From Diorhabda sublineata (Eukaryota; Arthropoda; Insecta; Coleoptera; Chrysomelidae): a DNA stretch of 64,000 nt. Where the stretch lies: positions 39,446,294 through 39,510,293 of the forward strand of contig NC_079474.1 in NCBI RefSeq assembly GCF_026230105.1, in the 5' to 3' direction. The position numbers and the translations under genes were made by a program. The notes beneath the pieces were generated by a model that had not been told where the DNA came from, did no database searches, and saw only the letters and a list, made by a program, of their open reading frames with translations. Positions 1 to 11,244 of this stretch are shown piece after piece. Position 1 is the first letter of the stretch. Each line of letters opens with the position of its first letter.

Positions 1-710
1 TTTTTCAAAATATTCCCCATTTAGATAAATAAACTTTTGAATACGTTTGAATCAATTGTCGGAGTATTTTTCCATACCGATTGAGGTACCTCTAAAATAT
101 GTGATCTGAACGTATAAACTGCTTCTTCAGGTGTAGAAAAACTTTAACATGGTAATTTATTTTTGAGCCGCGGGAATGAGAAGAAATCACTGGGTGCCAA
201 ACAAAAACTGCACGGCTGATGACCCATCAATTCTATATATTGACTGTTTTTGTTTGAACTGATGTGTGAGAGTTCGTATTGTCGTGGTGTAGAATGATTC
301 GTCATCTGGTTTTTTTGAGTTTTTCGAACACTTTTCGCAAACAAATGCTGGTGTACCATTCAGAATTGACCGTTACTCTATTGGAACGGTGGCGACATGT
401 TCAGTTATTCCGAAAAAACAGGGGATCATTTGTTTCGAAGTGCTTCGTGTTGTTGGGTCTTGAAAGACCCATGAAGATAATTGCTTAGTTTCGGGCATAT
501 GCATAGATTCGTGATTCATCACGATCTTGTACACGTCTTTTGAAGCACCGCCTGAGTTTTTTCACCTTTTTTGCAATCGACACGAGCTTTTTGAGCGATT
601 TTCAAATTATACGGTATCCAATGCGTGCAAATCTTTTTGACAGTCTTATGTTCATGCAATATTGAATAGGAGGGAAATAATTCCCAATTCATTCCAATCA
701 ATATCACAAG
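1..710 (-). pseudogene. mariner transposase relic
   Basis: Read on the minus strand from about 710 down to 1, broken frames give recognisable mariner transposase blocks in order. NWELFPSYSILHEHKTVKKI and a WIPYNLKIAQ block come first, then YHSTPRQYELSHISS-like remains of the HHDN.SSHTS motif, then IELMGHQP and APSDFFSFPRLKNKL, the segment holding the last catalytic Asp. It ends with an FIYLNGEYFEK-like C-terminus at the first bases of the window, so the element continues or ends just outside. Several frameshifts and stops, including one after the KKGEKTQAVLQK stretch, make it inactive. The longest remaining pieces are at 519-707 and 144-359. The same family recurs at 18620-19330. Confidence 0.8.
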
Positions 711-1569
711 CGTTTAAGTACTGTATAAATCATTAGATATTAATGCAACTATATCATTTTGGTTCTTAGCATAGGTTTTTTTTCGAAAATAGTTTAATTA
801 TTGTCAGGTTATTTCATTGCTCACTTTCCATTTACTTAATATTTTCACTAGACGATGGATCCATATAAAACTTTTGCTTATAGTGTCGAATATTATTTTT
901 CTCTGTTCTGTTTTTGGTTAGGAAAATACTTTTTATCCTCAATCAATTTTACTGGAATCTACTATTTAAAGATTTATTGATAAGGAGCTACTTTGATATT
1001 TGTATATTTTGAACCGTTCTTTGACTCACCCTTGTGAATTTTAACTCATGTGAATTCTCTGCTGCTCACTCAATTTGAGCTTATCATGGTGACTGCTAAT
1101 GTGACTTAGTGATTATTAATATCCAGTTCTCAAAAATTCAACACGTTTTTTCGATTTTGAAATTAGTGAATTCTTTTGTGTCAACAAAAATGTTTAAATT
1201 ACGTGAAATTTATGTAGACTTCGATTTTTCAGTTACGTTAGGGTTGTGTATCGCTAAAAGAAATTTCAAAATGAACAATTAGAATTTTATGCACTAGACT
1301 GTACCATCAATATAGATCACACATTGAGACTTCTTGCACCTCCAGAAAATAATTACTATTAGGAGGGTATTCTTACAGTATATAGTTTTTTTCTACCGAC
1401 GTTCTGGGTGCTGTCTTTTATATCATCGCAACTATGTGCAATAGAGTCTAGAGTTAAGAGATCTCCAGGTACGAATCCCACTTTAGTCTGAGGATTCAGG
1501 ATATAAAAGATGTAGGAATTTCTTTTAGTTACCTTTAACTATATATTTCTCAAAACCAGTGTAACTGGA
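711..1569. other. AT-rich stretch, nothing recognised
   Basis: AT-rich non-coding DNA upstream of the PAS exon. No coding, RNA or repeat structure could be supported. Confidence 0.5.
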
Positions 1570-1735
1570 ATTTTTGGAACTGTTTGTGTTATTCATATTG
1601 AACACACTGTTTACACCGCCTCTACACATACACTTACAATTAAGCTTCCTCACTCGTGTTTCGAAAACCAAGTTATCGTCTTCAGCGACAGTGTAATTGT
1701 GAGTGTTGGTGTAGTGATAGTGTAAACAGTAATAG
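1570..1735. repeat. inverted pair of Penelope-like 3'-end fragments
   Basis: The right part (about 1668-1732, + strand) carries TTATCGTCTTCAG, then GAGTGTTGGTGTAGTG and GTGTAAACAGT. The left part (about 1570-1680) carries the same tail on the minus strand, with GTGTAGAGGCGGTGTAAACAG followed by a TTCAATATGAAT-like sequence. The same tail follows the Penelope-like coding remnants at 9165-9575 (+) and 62415-63690 (-), which identifies it. The two pieces face each other and make an imperfect hairpin about 130 bp long. Confidence 0.6.
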
Positions 1736-4525
1736 AGTTCTTTTCATGTTTATCCATGATTTTTTATCTAAAAAATTGATTGAACAAACTACTTTAAAAT
1801 AGTAGGTTTTATTAACAGTTGTTCCTAAAATTTATCCCATTGTTTATATATGTCAATTAACAAATATACTTATTATATACTGATTAACGTGTTTTGTAGT
1901 GAAACCAAATTTGGAATTTACATGTCTGATATTCTAGCCTATTTTGATTTTTATCTCCATTCATATTTTATTCATGGTCAATTATCTTCAACCAATATCA
2001 ATAAAAAATCCTACTAATGAAAATCACTTTCAAGTCAATGTGTTTTCTTTGTTATATGAAGTTAAAACAAAAATATGGACAAAAATAACATCAATATTCC
2101 GAAAAAAATCTTGTAAATTAAGTAAAATAAAGAAGTGATGGAATGTCCGAGAACGGTAATAGTTTCGTAGAAAAACCTTCAATGACATACATATGCATGG
2201 TTTTATTTTCCTGGAAACAGAATTAATTTACCCCAATGTGAAGATCACTTGTACTACGAGTACAGGTCGGAGCTTTGATATTGATTAAAAAAAAACATGG
2301 GCGCTCATCTGGCTTTATGCAACACTTGATCTTGATATGAAAAACATCTGAATGAATATATTGAACATTTTAATAAAAACCATCGACCCTTTATTGACTT
2401 TATTGTGCCCACTATTAGAGCTACGTTCAGACTTTAACAACGGCAAAACCTCTAGATTATATAGCATATTCTCGTATCACCGAAAGATAGAGAAATAGAC
2501 GACGTTTGTGCTTCTTTTCTGATAATTCTGTAGTTCTTTTGATCCTTCTATAACTCTTAGTGCTTATTTTGATTTGTGTTTTTGTGCTTTCAAGATAATA
2601 AGAGCCTGGCGATGTTGAGTATTTAATACTAGCCAAATACTCTAACGACTGCTCATGTGATTGTTTATGAACCATTCATAGACCATTTAATATAGTATTT
2701 CTACCAAAACTTGAGTTTTGTGTGGCTTTTCCAGTCTTCTGTCTCACATAGAGATGCTCACTTGCTCTATAATTTCGTCACTGAGCAGATTCGCTGATCA
2801 GTTGTACTTAGTTAGGAAGAACCAGGCTCTTGCTACTATCTTTTCATCATCTTCCCTGGATAATAGTCTCATTAACTGATTTATTTATAAACAGATGAAG
2901 AGAAGAGCTCAAATGTAGTCGTTAGGACTCTCATTCCCCTGCTATTCATTTTTGAACTTTATAATAAAGAGGGTATCATTATAAAATTATGGATAATTTA
3001 CGAATAATTGTTAATTCCATTGGCAATCATACAATAGTGATTCTGAAATCAGTTAGATTTCGCGGCCGAGTGGTAAAAATTTTGAAATTCCTGTTAAAAA
3101 ATTATTAATTATCTGAAAATTTAATTTTCTTACGTTGGGTTCATTTTCACCTTTTGGATTAACATTTTTCTCTTAAAATAACTTCCATGAATCATATTGA
3201 AATGAACGTTTTGAAGCAAGTTTCGAAACTATGTCCTCTGTTTTTTTAGGAAATTGGAATGTAATTGCGCCTTTTCTAAACTGAGAGTTATCTGATTCGA
3301 TTAACATTTATTCCCAATTCGTATTAAAACGCATCTAATTAACATTATTACAATTGAAATACTGCTGCTGATTACTGTTAAGCCTCAATTATCATTATAT
3401 CTTATGTACATACAAACTAATCAATTCATAGATATTATCATCTATCTCAGCGGCCGCCTATGGCAAAAGCATATTTTCACCCCCAAAGTAGAAAATATGG
3501 TGCAAGATAATCAATATTTCAACCCAATCCTAGAGTTTAGACACAAATACAGCAGTTAGAATTTTCTATTTTTATCATAAATTGCTAAGTGATTGTGAGA
3601 AATGGAACATGAAATTTGAAGAAGATAACACGAAGTTCATTGTATCTATAAGTTTGTTTTTGGTTTTCAATCAATAATATTTGTTACACACCAGGGTTTC
3701 AACTTTTTATTAATCGAAATTAGCAAAAGAAAAGGTTTATAATTTTTATGTTTAAATTTTGACGTATTTATAAAATAATCTGTCATCTTCTCCCTTCTAT
3801 CGTGCGTTATTTATATTTTTGCTTCATTTGGCTTCGTTATTTGTTTGTGAATGAATTAGTAATCTTGGGAAATAATTCGATACGCTCCTGAAATTATTTT
3901 CCAATTTGAACCACTTAATTAAAATGGATTTTTTTCAGCCACAATAATCAATTCAAATAACCGTTATCATTTCCACGTGATAATGAATATTTTTTGCACA
4001 AATACATATTTTTGAGGTGTGATATGACATTTTTCATATTTGAGACCTGATAAATATCATTTGTATAGGATTAATTTTACTTATTATATTAATTATATTT
4101 AATCAAATTGAATTAATTTTCTTTTGATGAATCGAAAGAGACTTATAATTTTTATAACAAATGTACTATTGAGTTGTATATAATTATATACTTATTACCT
4201 GATATTTTGATTTGGATGAGGTACAAGATAAGAATGTGAAAAGCGAAATTAATTGGCTGAACAAAAAAGAATATTTATCAATTAATTTTATATGGTGTTA
4301 TTTTATAGCAAATTCTTCTCGAATTTCGTAACATTACAGATTTCCAATATCTTCGACATAATATATGTTAAGGCCAAGTTATAGGGGAATATAAAATAAA
4401 CTCCACTTGAACATTCTATTTAATATATATTCGAAACTGCTTCTTAATATAATTTTCTTTTAATGGACATCCTCGACAGTATTTTTTTATTCAATCTATT
4501 GTACTTGAGCTGAAAGTATAATCTA
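1736..4525. other. AT-rich stretch, nothing recognised
   Basis: About 2.8 kb with only short chance ORFs. A GCGGCCGAGTGGT string near 3062 resembles a tRNA A box but has no tRNA fold or B box around it. No feature is supported. Confidence 0.5.
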
Positions 4526-6125
4526 TTGGTATCATTATCACAAACAGCTGAGAAAATAAACTTTTTTATTCAATCATATCAACGAACAATAAGAAAGAAA
4601 ATTATAAAGGTAAAAGAGAAATGGCTTAATGAAAAATGTGAAGAGATAGAAGAAATAGAACGAAAATATGACAATTTCAACATTCATAAGAAAGTTGGAG
4701 AAATAGTAGGAACCTGAAAGCAAAGACCGAGTAGCTTATTAGTGGATAAAGATGGTAAAATAATCATAGACACTCAAAGGAAATTAGAAAGATGGACAGA
4801 ATATATACAACAAGTTTTTGATGATAACGGAATAGTAAGATCATCATCAGAAACAAGAAATTTTGAAGGTGGATTAGATAACAAGAATAACAAGGCACCT
4901 GGACCTCACGAACTACTTAATTTGTTTGATGAAAACCAATTACAAATATTGGCAAATCTTCTTAATACTAATTATAAATTATCAGATTGGCTAACATCCT
5001 TTTTCATAACAATCCCCAAGAAGACAAATGCCCAAAAATGCTCAAGACATTCTTGTAAACAATAGAATATATCGAGAACTGGAGGAGGGTATGAGTGACA
5101 CTCAATTTGGTTTTAGAAGTCGACTTTGTACTCGAGATGCCCTTTTCAGTTTTAATGTATTAATCCAACTCTGCCTTGATGTAAACAGAGAAGTTCATAG
5201 TTTACTGATTACGAAAAGGCTTCTCATACGAGTCCGACGTGAAGAATTGATACAGATACTGAAAGAAAAACAAATAGTTTACAGAGACCTCAAAATCAAA
5301 GAATCACTTTACGATAACTAGACAGCAAAGATGAATGTAGCGGGAGAACTAACAGAAGAAATACATGTAAAACGTGGAGTAAGAAAGGGTTGCATATTAA
5401 CATCAATACTTCTTAATATATAATATATTAATTATAGGTAAGCACTTGCAGAAGAGGAAGCGTATATTCGAGTAAACGGAGTAAATAACATTAGATATGC
5501 TGATGACATTGTCTCAATAGCGAAGAATATAGAAGAACTTCAGAGAATTACAGAAAAGGCAAGGAGAGTCAGCGAACAGTACCTATAGGCTACACATGAA
5601 TTTAAATAAAACTAAATACTTGCACTTCTTTATAATGCAAGATCAGAATTCACAGTTAAAAATTGGAAGTAACCACTTTTAAAAAGTACAGAAATACAAA
5701 TATCTAGAGACTTGGATTAATGCGAGAAATGTAGGCACTGAAGAGATTGAAGTAAGAATCAAAATTGCTCGCGGTGCATTTTATAAAATAAAAAACTTCT
5801 TTCCATGTAAAAACTTGAATAACGATTTGAAAAAGAGAATGATAAAATAGAATCACAAATGAAGTTTTACGCAAAATGGCGACACAAAGGGAATTATTGA
5901 CTACTATAAAAGTCCGCAAATTAGAGTACTTGTAATGACAGAATTCCAGAGATTGATTGTGCCGAGAAAGATAGAGTGAAAGAAAGGTATAGGACGACGA
6001 AAAATATCATGGTATAACTTAAGGTAGTGGTTTAACTGCACCTCAAACCAATTGTTGCTGTGAATAAAATACAAATAGTCAAGATGGTCGCCAACTTTCG
6101 TCCTAAGACGACACTTTAAGGAGAA
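4526..6125 (+). pseudogene. non-LTR retrotransposon reverse transcriptase relic
   Basis: A decayed LINE-type pol reading frame on the + strand with its blocks in the expected order. A pre-RT region (KEKWLNEKCEEIEEIERKYD, 4526-4717) is followed by LVDKDGKIIIDTQ and LERWTEYIQQVFDD. Then come the RT finger motif NNKAPGP (about 4890), SDTQFGFRSRLCTRDALF (about 5090), KRGVRKGCIL (about 5370) and the catalytic YADD box (about 5493-5510) with VNGVNNIRYADDIVSIA. The RRKISWY-type C-terminal tail and a final KMVANFRP-like end lie near 6000-6110. Frameshifts occur near 5030, 5320 and 5440 and beyond. It resembles the insect elements whose tails read GHIMR...GRRRISWL; the clade was not resolved. Similar relics lie at 49360-50715 and 54200-55349. 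Confidence 0.85.
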
Positions 6126-6621
6126 TATTCAATCATATAACACAAAATACCTACCTTGACAATCCAAGCTTTCCTTTCCTAACCCTTTAACTATTCTGTT
6201 CGTCGTAGAGTGCCTTTGATATGACGTGATCGATAAGGCTCAACGTTCACTAATGACTTTTATTTTAAATGTAACAAATTGTATAGAACAAATCCTCAAT
6301 TTTGATAAATTATATGCTTTCAATAGTTAGTTTGGTTAGGATAAAAATGTAGCTTATTCGACTTTCACTTTAAATATTTTAAGTTATTGGCAAAAATTGA
6401 TATTCATGTACTTCAAGACGATTATGTCAAACCAAATTTAGAACGTCTCCCAATTAGATTGGCGTCTGAAATCGAGAAGAAAACTCAAATAATACGAGTA
6501 GATGAATCGTTTGTGGGCTAATACAGCATGGCGTATTGTGAAGTTTCATTATATTTTTCTAGAGATATGTTATTGCAACTATACATTGTCATAACTCCAA
6601 TTCCTTTTGTTTTCTTTCCAG

Positions 6622-6852
6622 ATCGTTCATTTTTGGTAGCTAACAGCAGAGAAGGACAATGTCACATAATATATTGTTCAGACGGCTTTTGTCGATTGAC
6701 GGGATATTCCAGAGCAGAAGTTATGCAGCGCCCGGCTTCATGCGAATTTCTCTGCGGTCCTCTAACATCACAACAGGCCGTCTCGAATCTCAGGGAGGCC
6801 CTACAAGATGGCGTCGAAAAACACGCGGAGATATTATATTATCGGAAAGATG
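6622..6852 (+). CDS. sei: ERG/seizure K+ channel, PAS-domain exon (first part)
   Basis: This internal exon encodes about 77 residues of the N-terminal PAS (eag) domain of an ERG-type voltage-gated K+ channel, which in this family slows deactivation by packing against the C-terminal cyclic-nucleotide-binding homology domain. Key stretches are FLVANSREGQ, then YCSDGFCRLTGYSRAEVMQ, RPASCEFLCGP, and ILYYRKDG at the end. These follow vertebrate ERG closely; ELK channels differ here (EVMQRP and CEFLCGP are ERG-like). The acceptor is a pyrimidine tract ending in CAG at 6619-6621. The donor is GTAAGT at 6853-6858. The exon enters and leaves in phase 1; its last base plus GG of the next exon gives Gly. 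Both introns sit where I remember human KCNH2 introns. The exon is GC-richer than its surroundings. The open frame extends upstream to an ATG at 6528, but that part is intronic. Confidence 0.93.
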
Positions 6853-7289
6853 GTAAGTTGATGTATAACTATATTGTGAGTGGATTTAAATTTTCAACAG
6901 TAACCACTTGTATCGAAGTAGTGAAACTGAACTCATTTTCTTCCAATCATTTATAAGGTAGAGTTCATTCGATACGAAAGGAAACATTTAGCTAGATTCA
7001 AGATGTTACTACCTCTTTGAAAATACATTTCTTAGTTACGAAAAACTACGTTATGCTACCAATATGATATAAATTACAATTCAACTAAACAGCTACATCA
7101 TAAAGAATGAGAATAAGACTAATACACTTATATGTGGAAAATTCATCTTGAAAATATTGAAATGAATTTGAGACTTATAACTATTATTTAACGCATTAAA
7201 CAATTAACTCCAATTGCATACTCTTCCATTTATAGATCATATACCTAAAGATTAACCGAAAACTGATGAAAGCTATCGAAGTTTTTCGA

Positions 7290-7600
7290 CCAATATTGCG
7301 TCAGTACGCTGATTAGAAGTATAAATTTTTAAATACACTATGGTGTGTTTCAATAGAATGTGGTTTTAAACATAAAACAATTCGACAACTGAATGGTTAC
7401 TTTGGAGTCGACAAAAATATTCACGAAGTATCAAGACATACCGAGAGTCAAACAGAAATATATTGTATTTGGATGAAACCTGTTTTCATACATGCGACGC
7501 CGACGTAGTTAAAAATAGCTGGGTCGATGATTCTGGAAATTCTGTCTTAAATACTCATTAGTCAAGTTGAGGACGAGTAATTATTCTTTAATAATAGTAT
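7290..7600 (+). pseudogene. IS630/Tc1-like transposase fragment
   Basis: The + strand gives NILYLDETCFHTCDADVVK, then NSWVDDSGNSVL, then a broken GRVIIL. This matches the first catalytic Asp region (YxDETxxH...K.W.D.S...GQRLIIVHAG) of a family of DDE transposases. Upstream, RYLRNIKTYRESNR fits the segment that normally precedes the DET motif. No second or third catalytic region is seen, so this is a remnant. A host origin is unlikely because of the in-frame stops. Confidence 0.5.
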
Positions 7601-8439
7601 AATAAACAACGTCCGATAACGAGAGCAAAAAAAGTTGAAAAAAAAAAGAAAAAATATATTTCAAATTATAAATACAAATTAATGACAATAAATAAATTAT
7701 GAATAAATAAAATAATCAATACATGAAATTGAACAGTTAAATATTATCAAATCATTCTTTTGGAATTTCATTCAATTTTAGCAGTTTACAAAGTCAATTT
7801 GCATGTGACTAGGATAGCTTTCAAGTGCTAAGTGGAATTTACGTGCGCATAATAAACTTATCGCACTCAAATAACAGTTTCATTGACGAAAAAACTATTA
7901 AATAAATAAATAAAAAAAATTACCTTTTATTCACAGGAACAGCAAGCATTAAGATATTGCTTATCCAGCATGAGTAATAATAAAAAGTTATAATTTGAAA
8001 AACAGATATTTATATATCAATTGCAAGACTCATGGTAACACCTTATTATGACTACAGCCATATCATTTTATTTTATTTCAATTCTATGGAAATGGTGCCT
8101 CAAAAAGAAAACAAAGCAAATATAATCATTCACCTACTTTAAATACGTATACGCAAAGTTATATCAGAAGTTGACATTGATGTATAGAAAAGTTGTCTTG
8201 AACACGTAATAAAGAGAAAGAAACCACCCGTAACGTCAATAGTAATTAATCTTGACGATTCCATTCTAGACTAATAAGTGCGTTTGTTATTTTTCTTGAT
8301 ATTCTATATTATAGAGATCAATACATCAGATTTGATTGTAGAAAGAAAAAGCGAATAATTTAAATTCTATATTTCCCCATCCAAGAAAGATTGTCATTCG
8401 GCTTGTTACACTTTTCTTCAAACATAGCCGCTACAAAAA

Positions 8440-8760
8440 TAACCGTAGAAACACTGCGAATTTGACGAAAAAACTCCAACAGATAATTTGGCTGAGACAG
8501 GTTTGAGCATCCTTCGTACAGACCGGACCTCACTTCTAGCGACTTTCATGTTTTCTTACATTTTTAAATATTTTTTTGGTGGCCAACACTCTAATGATGG
8601 TGACAAGCTGAAAGAATATGTTACCATGTAGCTGAAAACACAGGCGCCAACCTTCTATGAAAAAGGCATATTAAAACTTGTGTCACTCTGTGACAAGTTC
8701 CTACAGAATTTTAGAAGCTATGCTAAAAATTAGTTTAATTGTTGAAAATTTATGTATAAT
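8440..8760 (+). pseudogene. mariner transposase C-terminal relic
   Basis: Broken + strand frames give FEHPSYRPDLTSSDFHVFLH, the third catalytic Asp region of mariner (usually PPYSPDLAPSDFHLF). This is followed by KIFLGGQHSNDGDKLKEYV, LKTQAPTFYEKGILKLVSLC and DKFLQN, the usual C-terminal helices. At least two frameshifts and stops are present. The N-terminal half and terminal repeats were not recognised. Confidence 0.72.
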
Positions 8761-9164
8761 CTGATATGTACATGTTTTTTTATAGTATAACCGAAGTTAC
8801 TTCGTATTATTTCTAAGATGAGCAATTAGGGTGAAAAATCAATTAGTACGGGCCATTGAAATACGCATTCACTGAATATTATAACGTTGATACTGATATT
8901 AGTAGATATCAAATAAACAACCGGCTTAAAATATTGGCGAAAATGTTGAATTGATAGTAAGTAATGGTATGAGGTGTAGTGAAAAAAATACGGTGAATAA
9001 TTTCATTCAAAATGGAAGAAAAAGGTAACACGGAATTCGGATTAATTTTCTCAAGGTACTGCTAATAGACTAGTATTGCAGTGGTAGTGTGGCATTTACA
9101 ATGTCAGTAATATTCTTCCTTTTCTACCACATTTTCTATATTTGAAAAGAGCTATAAATAGTGA

Positions 9165-9575
9165 TTGTTAATATTTATGTCATGAATGAAAAATTTATGA
9201 AAAATGTACCAATAAATTGTTGGATGCATTTGAAAGCATTGAAATTGCTAGATGTAAGAGTAGCTTAAATAGGGATAAAGGGCCAATTCCTTACAGCCCA
9301 CTCTATAGTTTAGTAGGCAAGGAATGAATGTGAAGATTCCCGCCGATGAATTTTTCCCGTTAGAATTAATTTTCGCGGGAGAAGGTTTATTGGAGGGAAA
9401 ATTTAGTATGAAAAAGGTAAGTCAAGTCATTAGATTTTAGTTTTCCTTCAATCTCTGAAGACGATAACTTGATCGAATCGCGCGTCGGACAGTGTATTGA
9501 TGAGTGTTGGTGTAGTGGTGGTGTAAACAGTATATTCAGTATGAATATCGCCAACGGTTCCAGAAATTCCAACTT
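9165..9575 (+). mobile_element. 5'-truncated Penelope-like element, 3' end
   Basis: The sequence runs parallel to the reverse complement of about 62400-62745. Shared stretches include AAATTGTTGGATGCATTTGA, AGTAGCTTAAATAGGGA, ACTCTATAGTTTAGTAG and TTATTGGAGGGAAAATTTAG. The tail then reads CTGAAGACGATAACTTG, GACAGTGTATTGATGAGTGT and GGTGTAAACAGTATATTCAG. This is the end of the GIY-YIG reading frame plus the 3' untranslated tail. A 5'-truncated copy is the expected product of incomplete reverse transcription. Confidence 0.7.
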
Positions 9576-9979
9576 AGATGTGCTATGATGACAAAGAAGG
9601 AAGCCTATTTTCTTTCGCCATTTCTCACCATATCGTTTTTGTCAACTATTAACTTGAGCCACGTTCTCAAAAACCCATGTGTTCTTTAGGTCTTAGTAAA
9701 TCCAGGCCATTTCTGGTCATTAACAGATTGACTTTTAATTCTAAATCATACATACTGCTTGTAAACAGTTATCACCAAATACAATTTTAATATTCTATGA
9801 AATTCTTTAATCCTTTTTTTTAACTGAAACAAAACTATTAATGTGTTGGTCAAGACCCATATTTCATTATCGACATAGTCAGCATGATTTTACAAGCAGC
9901 TGTAGAAGAAGAATGATAAGCCAGAACAATATAAAACACATGAGTGTATGTGGTATATAATACTCAAACAAAAGATTTG

Positions 9980-9981
<2 letters not shown>

Positions 9982-10028
<47 letters not shown>
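9982..10028. repeat. (TA)n microsatellite
   Basis: An uninterrupted run of about 23 TA units that abuts the outer left end of the mariner-like element starting at 10029. Tc1/mariner-type elements target TA, so the element may have landed in this tract. Confidence 0.95.
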
Positions 10029-10031
<3 letters not shown>

Positions 10032-10129
10032 TGCTTTTCAGATAAAAGTATCCACCTTTAATAACTTTTGTAATACTGGTATTTAGAAAAAATTCAAAAA
10101 CACGTCAATTTATGTTGGAAGGGGCAAGC

Positions 10130-10384
10130 ATTATGGCTTATTTAAACTTACTGGAAAAGCCACCCCCTCACCCCTAGCAGCATCCCCTTTATTTTTTTAA
10201 ATTACTTGTCATATTTTTTATGTAAAATTTGGATACTCCTCTTTGAGCTGATTTCAAAAATGTATAATACTTGTAGGTTAAAGTGGTTAGTTTATGAGAT
10301 AAACAATTTTTCTTTTAAGAGCACAAATTTTACTTATTATTTACTTTCACCTTATTTGCCTGTACTAAAATGGGTTGTACAACA
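10130..10384 (+). repeat. left inverted arm (255 bp)
   Basis: Reverse complement of 11230-11484 with about four mismatches seen. It includes GTGGTTAGTTTATGAGATAA and ends in ACTAAAATGGGTTGTACAAC plus one base. That end is the start-codon region of the transposase, here pointing inward from the wrong side. Confidence 0.9.
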
Positions 10385-10428
10385 GTTCAAACTCTTTAAT
10401 CTTTTTAACTGTGCTATTTATTATGAAG

Positions 10429-11244
10429 TTACAATAAGTGTTCAAAATGAGTACCATTCACTTCCATACAATGGTATAATCTATTTTGAAATGCCTCTCT
10501 GACATTGCTTAATACGGCTGGATTTAATTGTCGACATTCATTTTCTATCCTCTCTCGTAAATCATCCAGAGATTCTGGTTGGGTAGCATAAACTTTTGTT
10601 TTTAAATACCCCCATAAAAAGAAGTCTAGGGGTGTTAAATCCGGTGACCTAGGTGGCCACTCCATCATCTGCCCCCTTCTACCTATCCAACGAGCGGGGA
10701 ATGTTTCGTTTAAAAATTGTCGGACAGGCATAGCATAGTGTGGGGGAGCTCCGTCTTGTTGAAATACCAGTAAATCTTCGGAAAGGTTATCATCATTTTC
10801 TATTATTGTTGTAATACGTGGGTCAATCCCTTCCCTGAGTAACTCAAGATATGATTCACCATTTAAATTTCCGTTGATGAAGAAAGGTCCGACAATGTGG
10901 TCACCTAGGATACCACACCAAACGTTTAACTTTTGGGGATGTTGTGTATGGAATTCACGCATAATATGTGGATCACTTTCAGCCCAATATCTACAATTAT
11001 GCCTACTTACTAAGCCATTTAATGACCATGAGCATTCATCAGAAAAGCAAATATTGTTTAAAAATTGTGGATTGTTATTGATAATTTGCGTCATTGATTC
11101 GCAAAACTCTAGACGACGATCAAAATCATCTTCATTCAACTCGTGCACCAACTTAACTTTGTATGGGTGGTACTTGAATTTATGTAGAACTCGGAAAACT
11201 GTAGAAGATGAAACACCGATCGCTCTACTTGTTGTACAACCCAT
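10429..11244 (-). CDS. mariner-like DDE transposase, N-terminally short
   Basis: This uninterrupted 271-aa frame encodes the catalytic half of a Tc1/mariner-superfamily transposase, the enzyme that cuts and rejoins element ends. Residues 5-25 (SRAIGVSSSTVFRVLHKF) are the end of the DNA-binding helix-turn-helix region. Catalytic motifs follow: ICFSDEC (first Asp), VFQQDGAPPH (second Asp) and WPPRSPDLTPLDFFLWGYLK (third Asp), with 37 residues between the second and third Asp by my count. The C-terminus NGTHFEHLL is typical of the family. Family members usually have roughly 100 more residues at the N-terminus; here the frame starts at an ATG inside the inverted arm, so the DNA-binding domain is largely missing. 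The catalytic core looks intact, but independent activity is doubtful. Confidence 0.88.
   Translation of the reverse strand: MGCTTSRAIGVSSSTVFRVLHKFKYHPYKVKLVHELNEDDFDRRLEFCESMTQIINNNPQFLNNICFSDECSWSLNGLVSRHNCRYWAESDPHIMREFHTQHPQKLNVWCGILGDHIVGPFFINGNLNGESYLELLREGIDPRITTIIENDDNLSEDLLVFQQDGAPPHYAMPVRQFLNETFPARWIGRRGQMMEWPPRSPDLTPLDFFLWGYLKTKVYATQPESLDDLRERIENECRQLNPAVLSNVREAFQNRLYHCMEVNGTHFEHLL

Noticed and set aside
1440..1500. GGTACGAATCCCAC resembling a tRNA T-arm
   Set aside because: No A box or cloverleaf can be built upstream.
1600..1735. Hammerhead ribozyme, known from some Penelope-like elements
   Set aside because: I could not find the CTGATGA...GAAA core in the hairpin here or in the other two tails.
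3060..3080. GCGGCCGAGTGGT string like a tRNA-Ser/Leu A box
   Set aside because: No anticodon arm, B box or acceptor pairing around it.
6528..6621. In-frame ATG upstream of the PAS exon as a possible alternative first exon
   Set aside because: The frame there reads through a pyrimidine tract and acceptor site and does not resemble the conserved ERG N-terminus.
10429..11244. Domesticated transposase gene
   Set aside because: It lies between element arms and lacks the DNA-binding part; the open frame is explained by youth.
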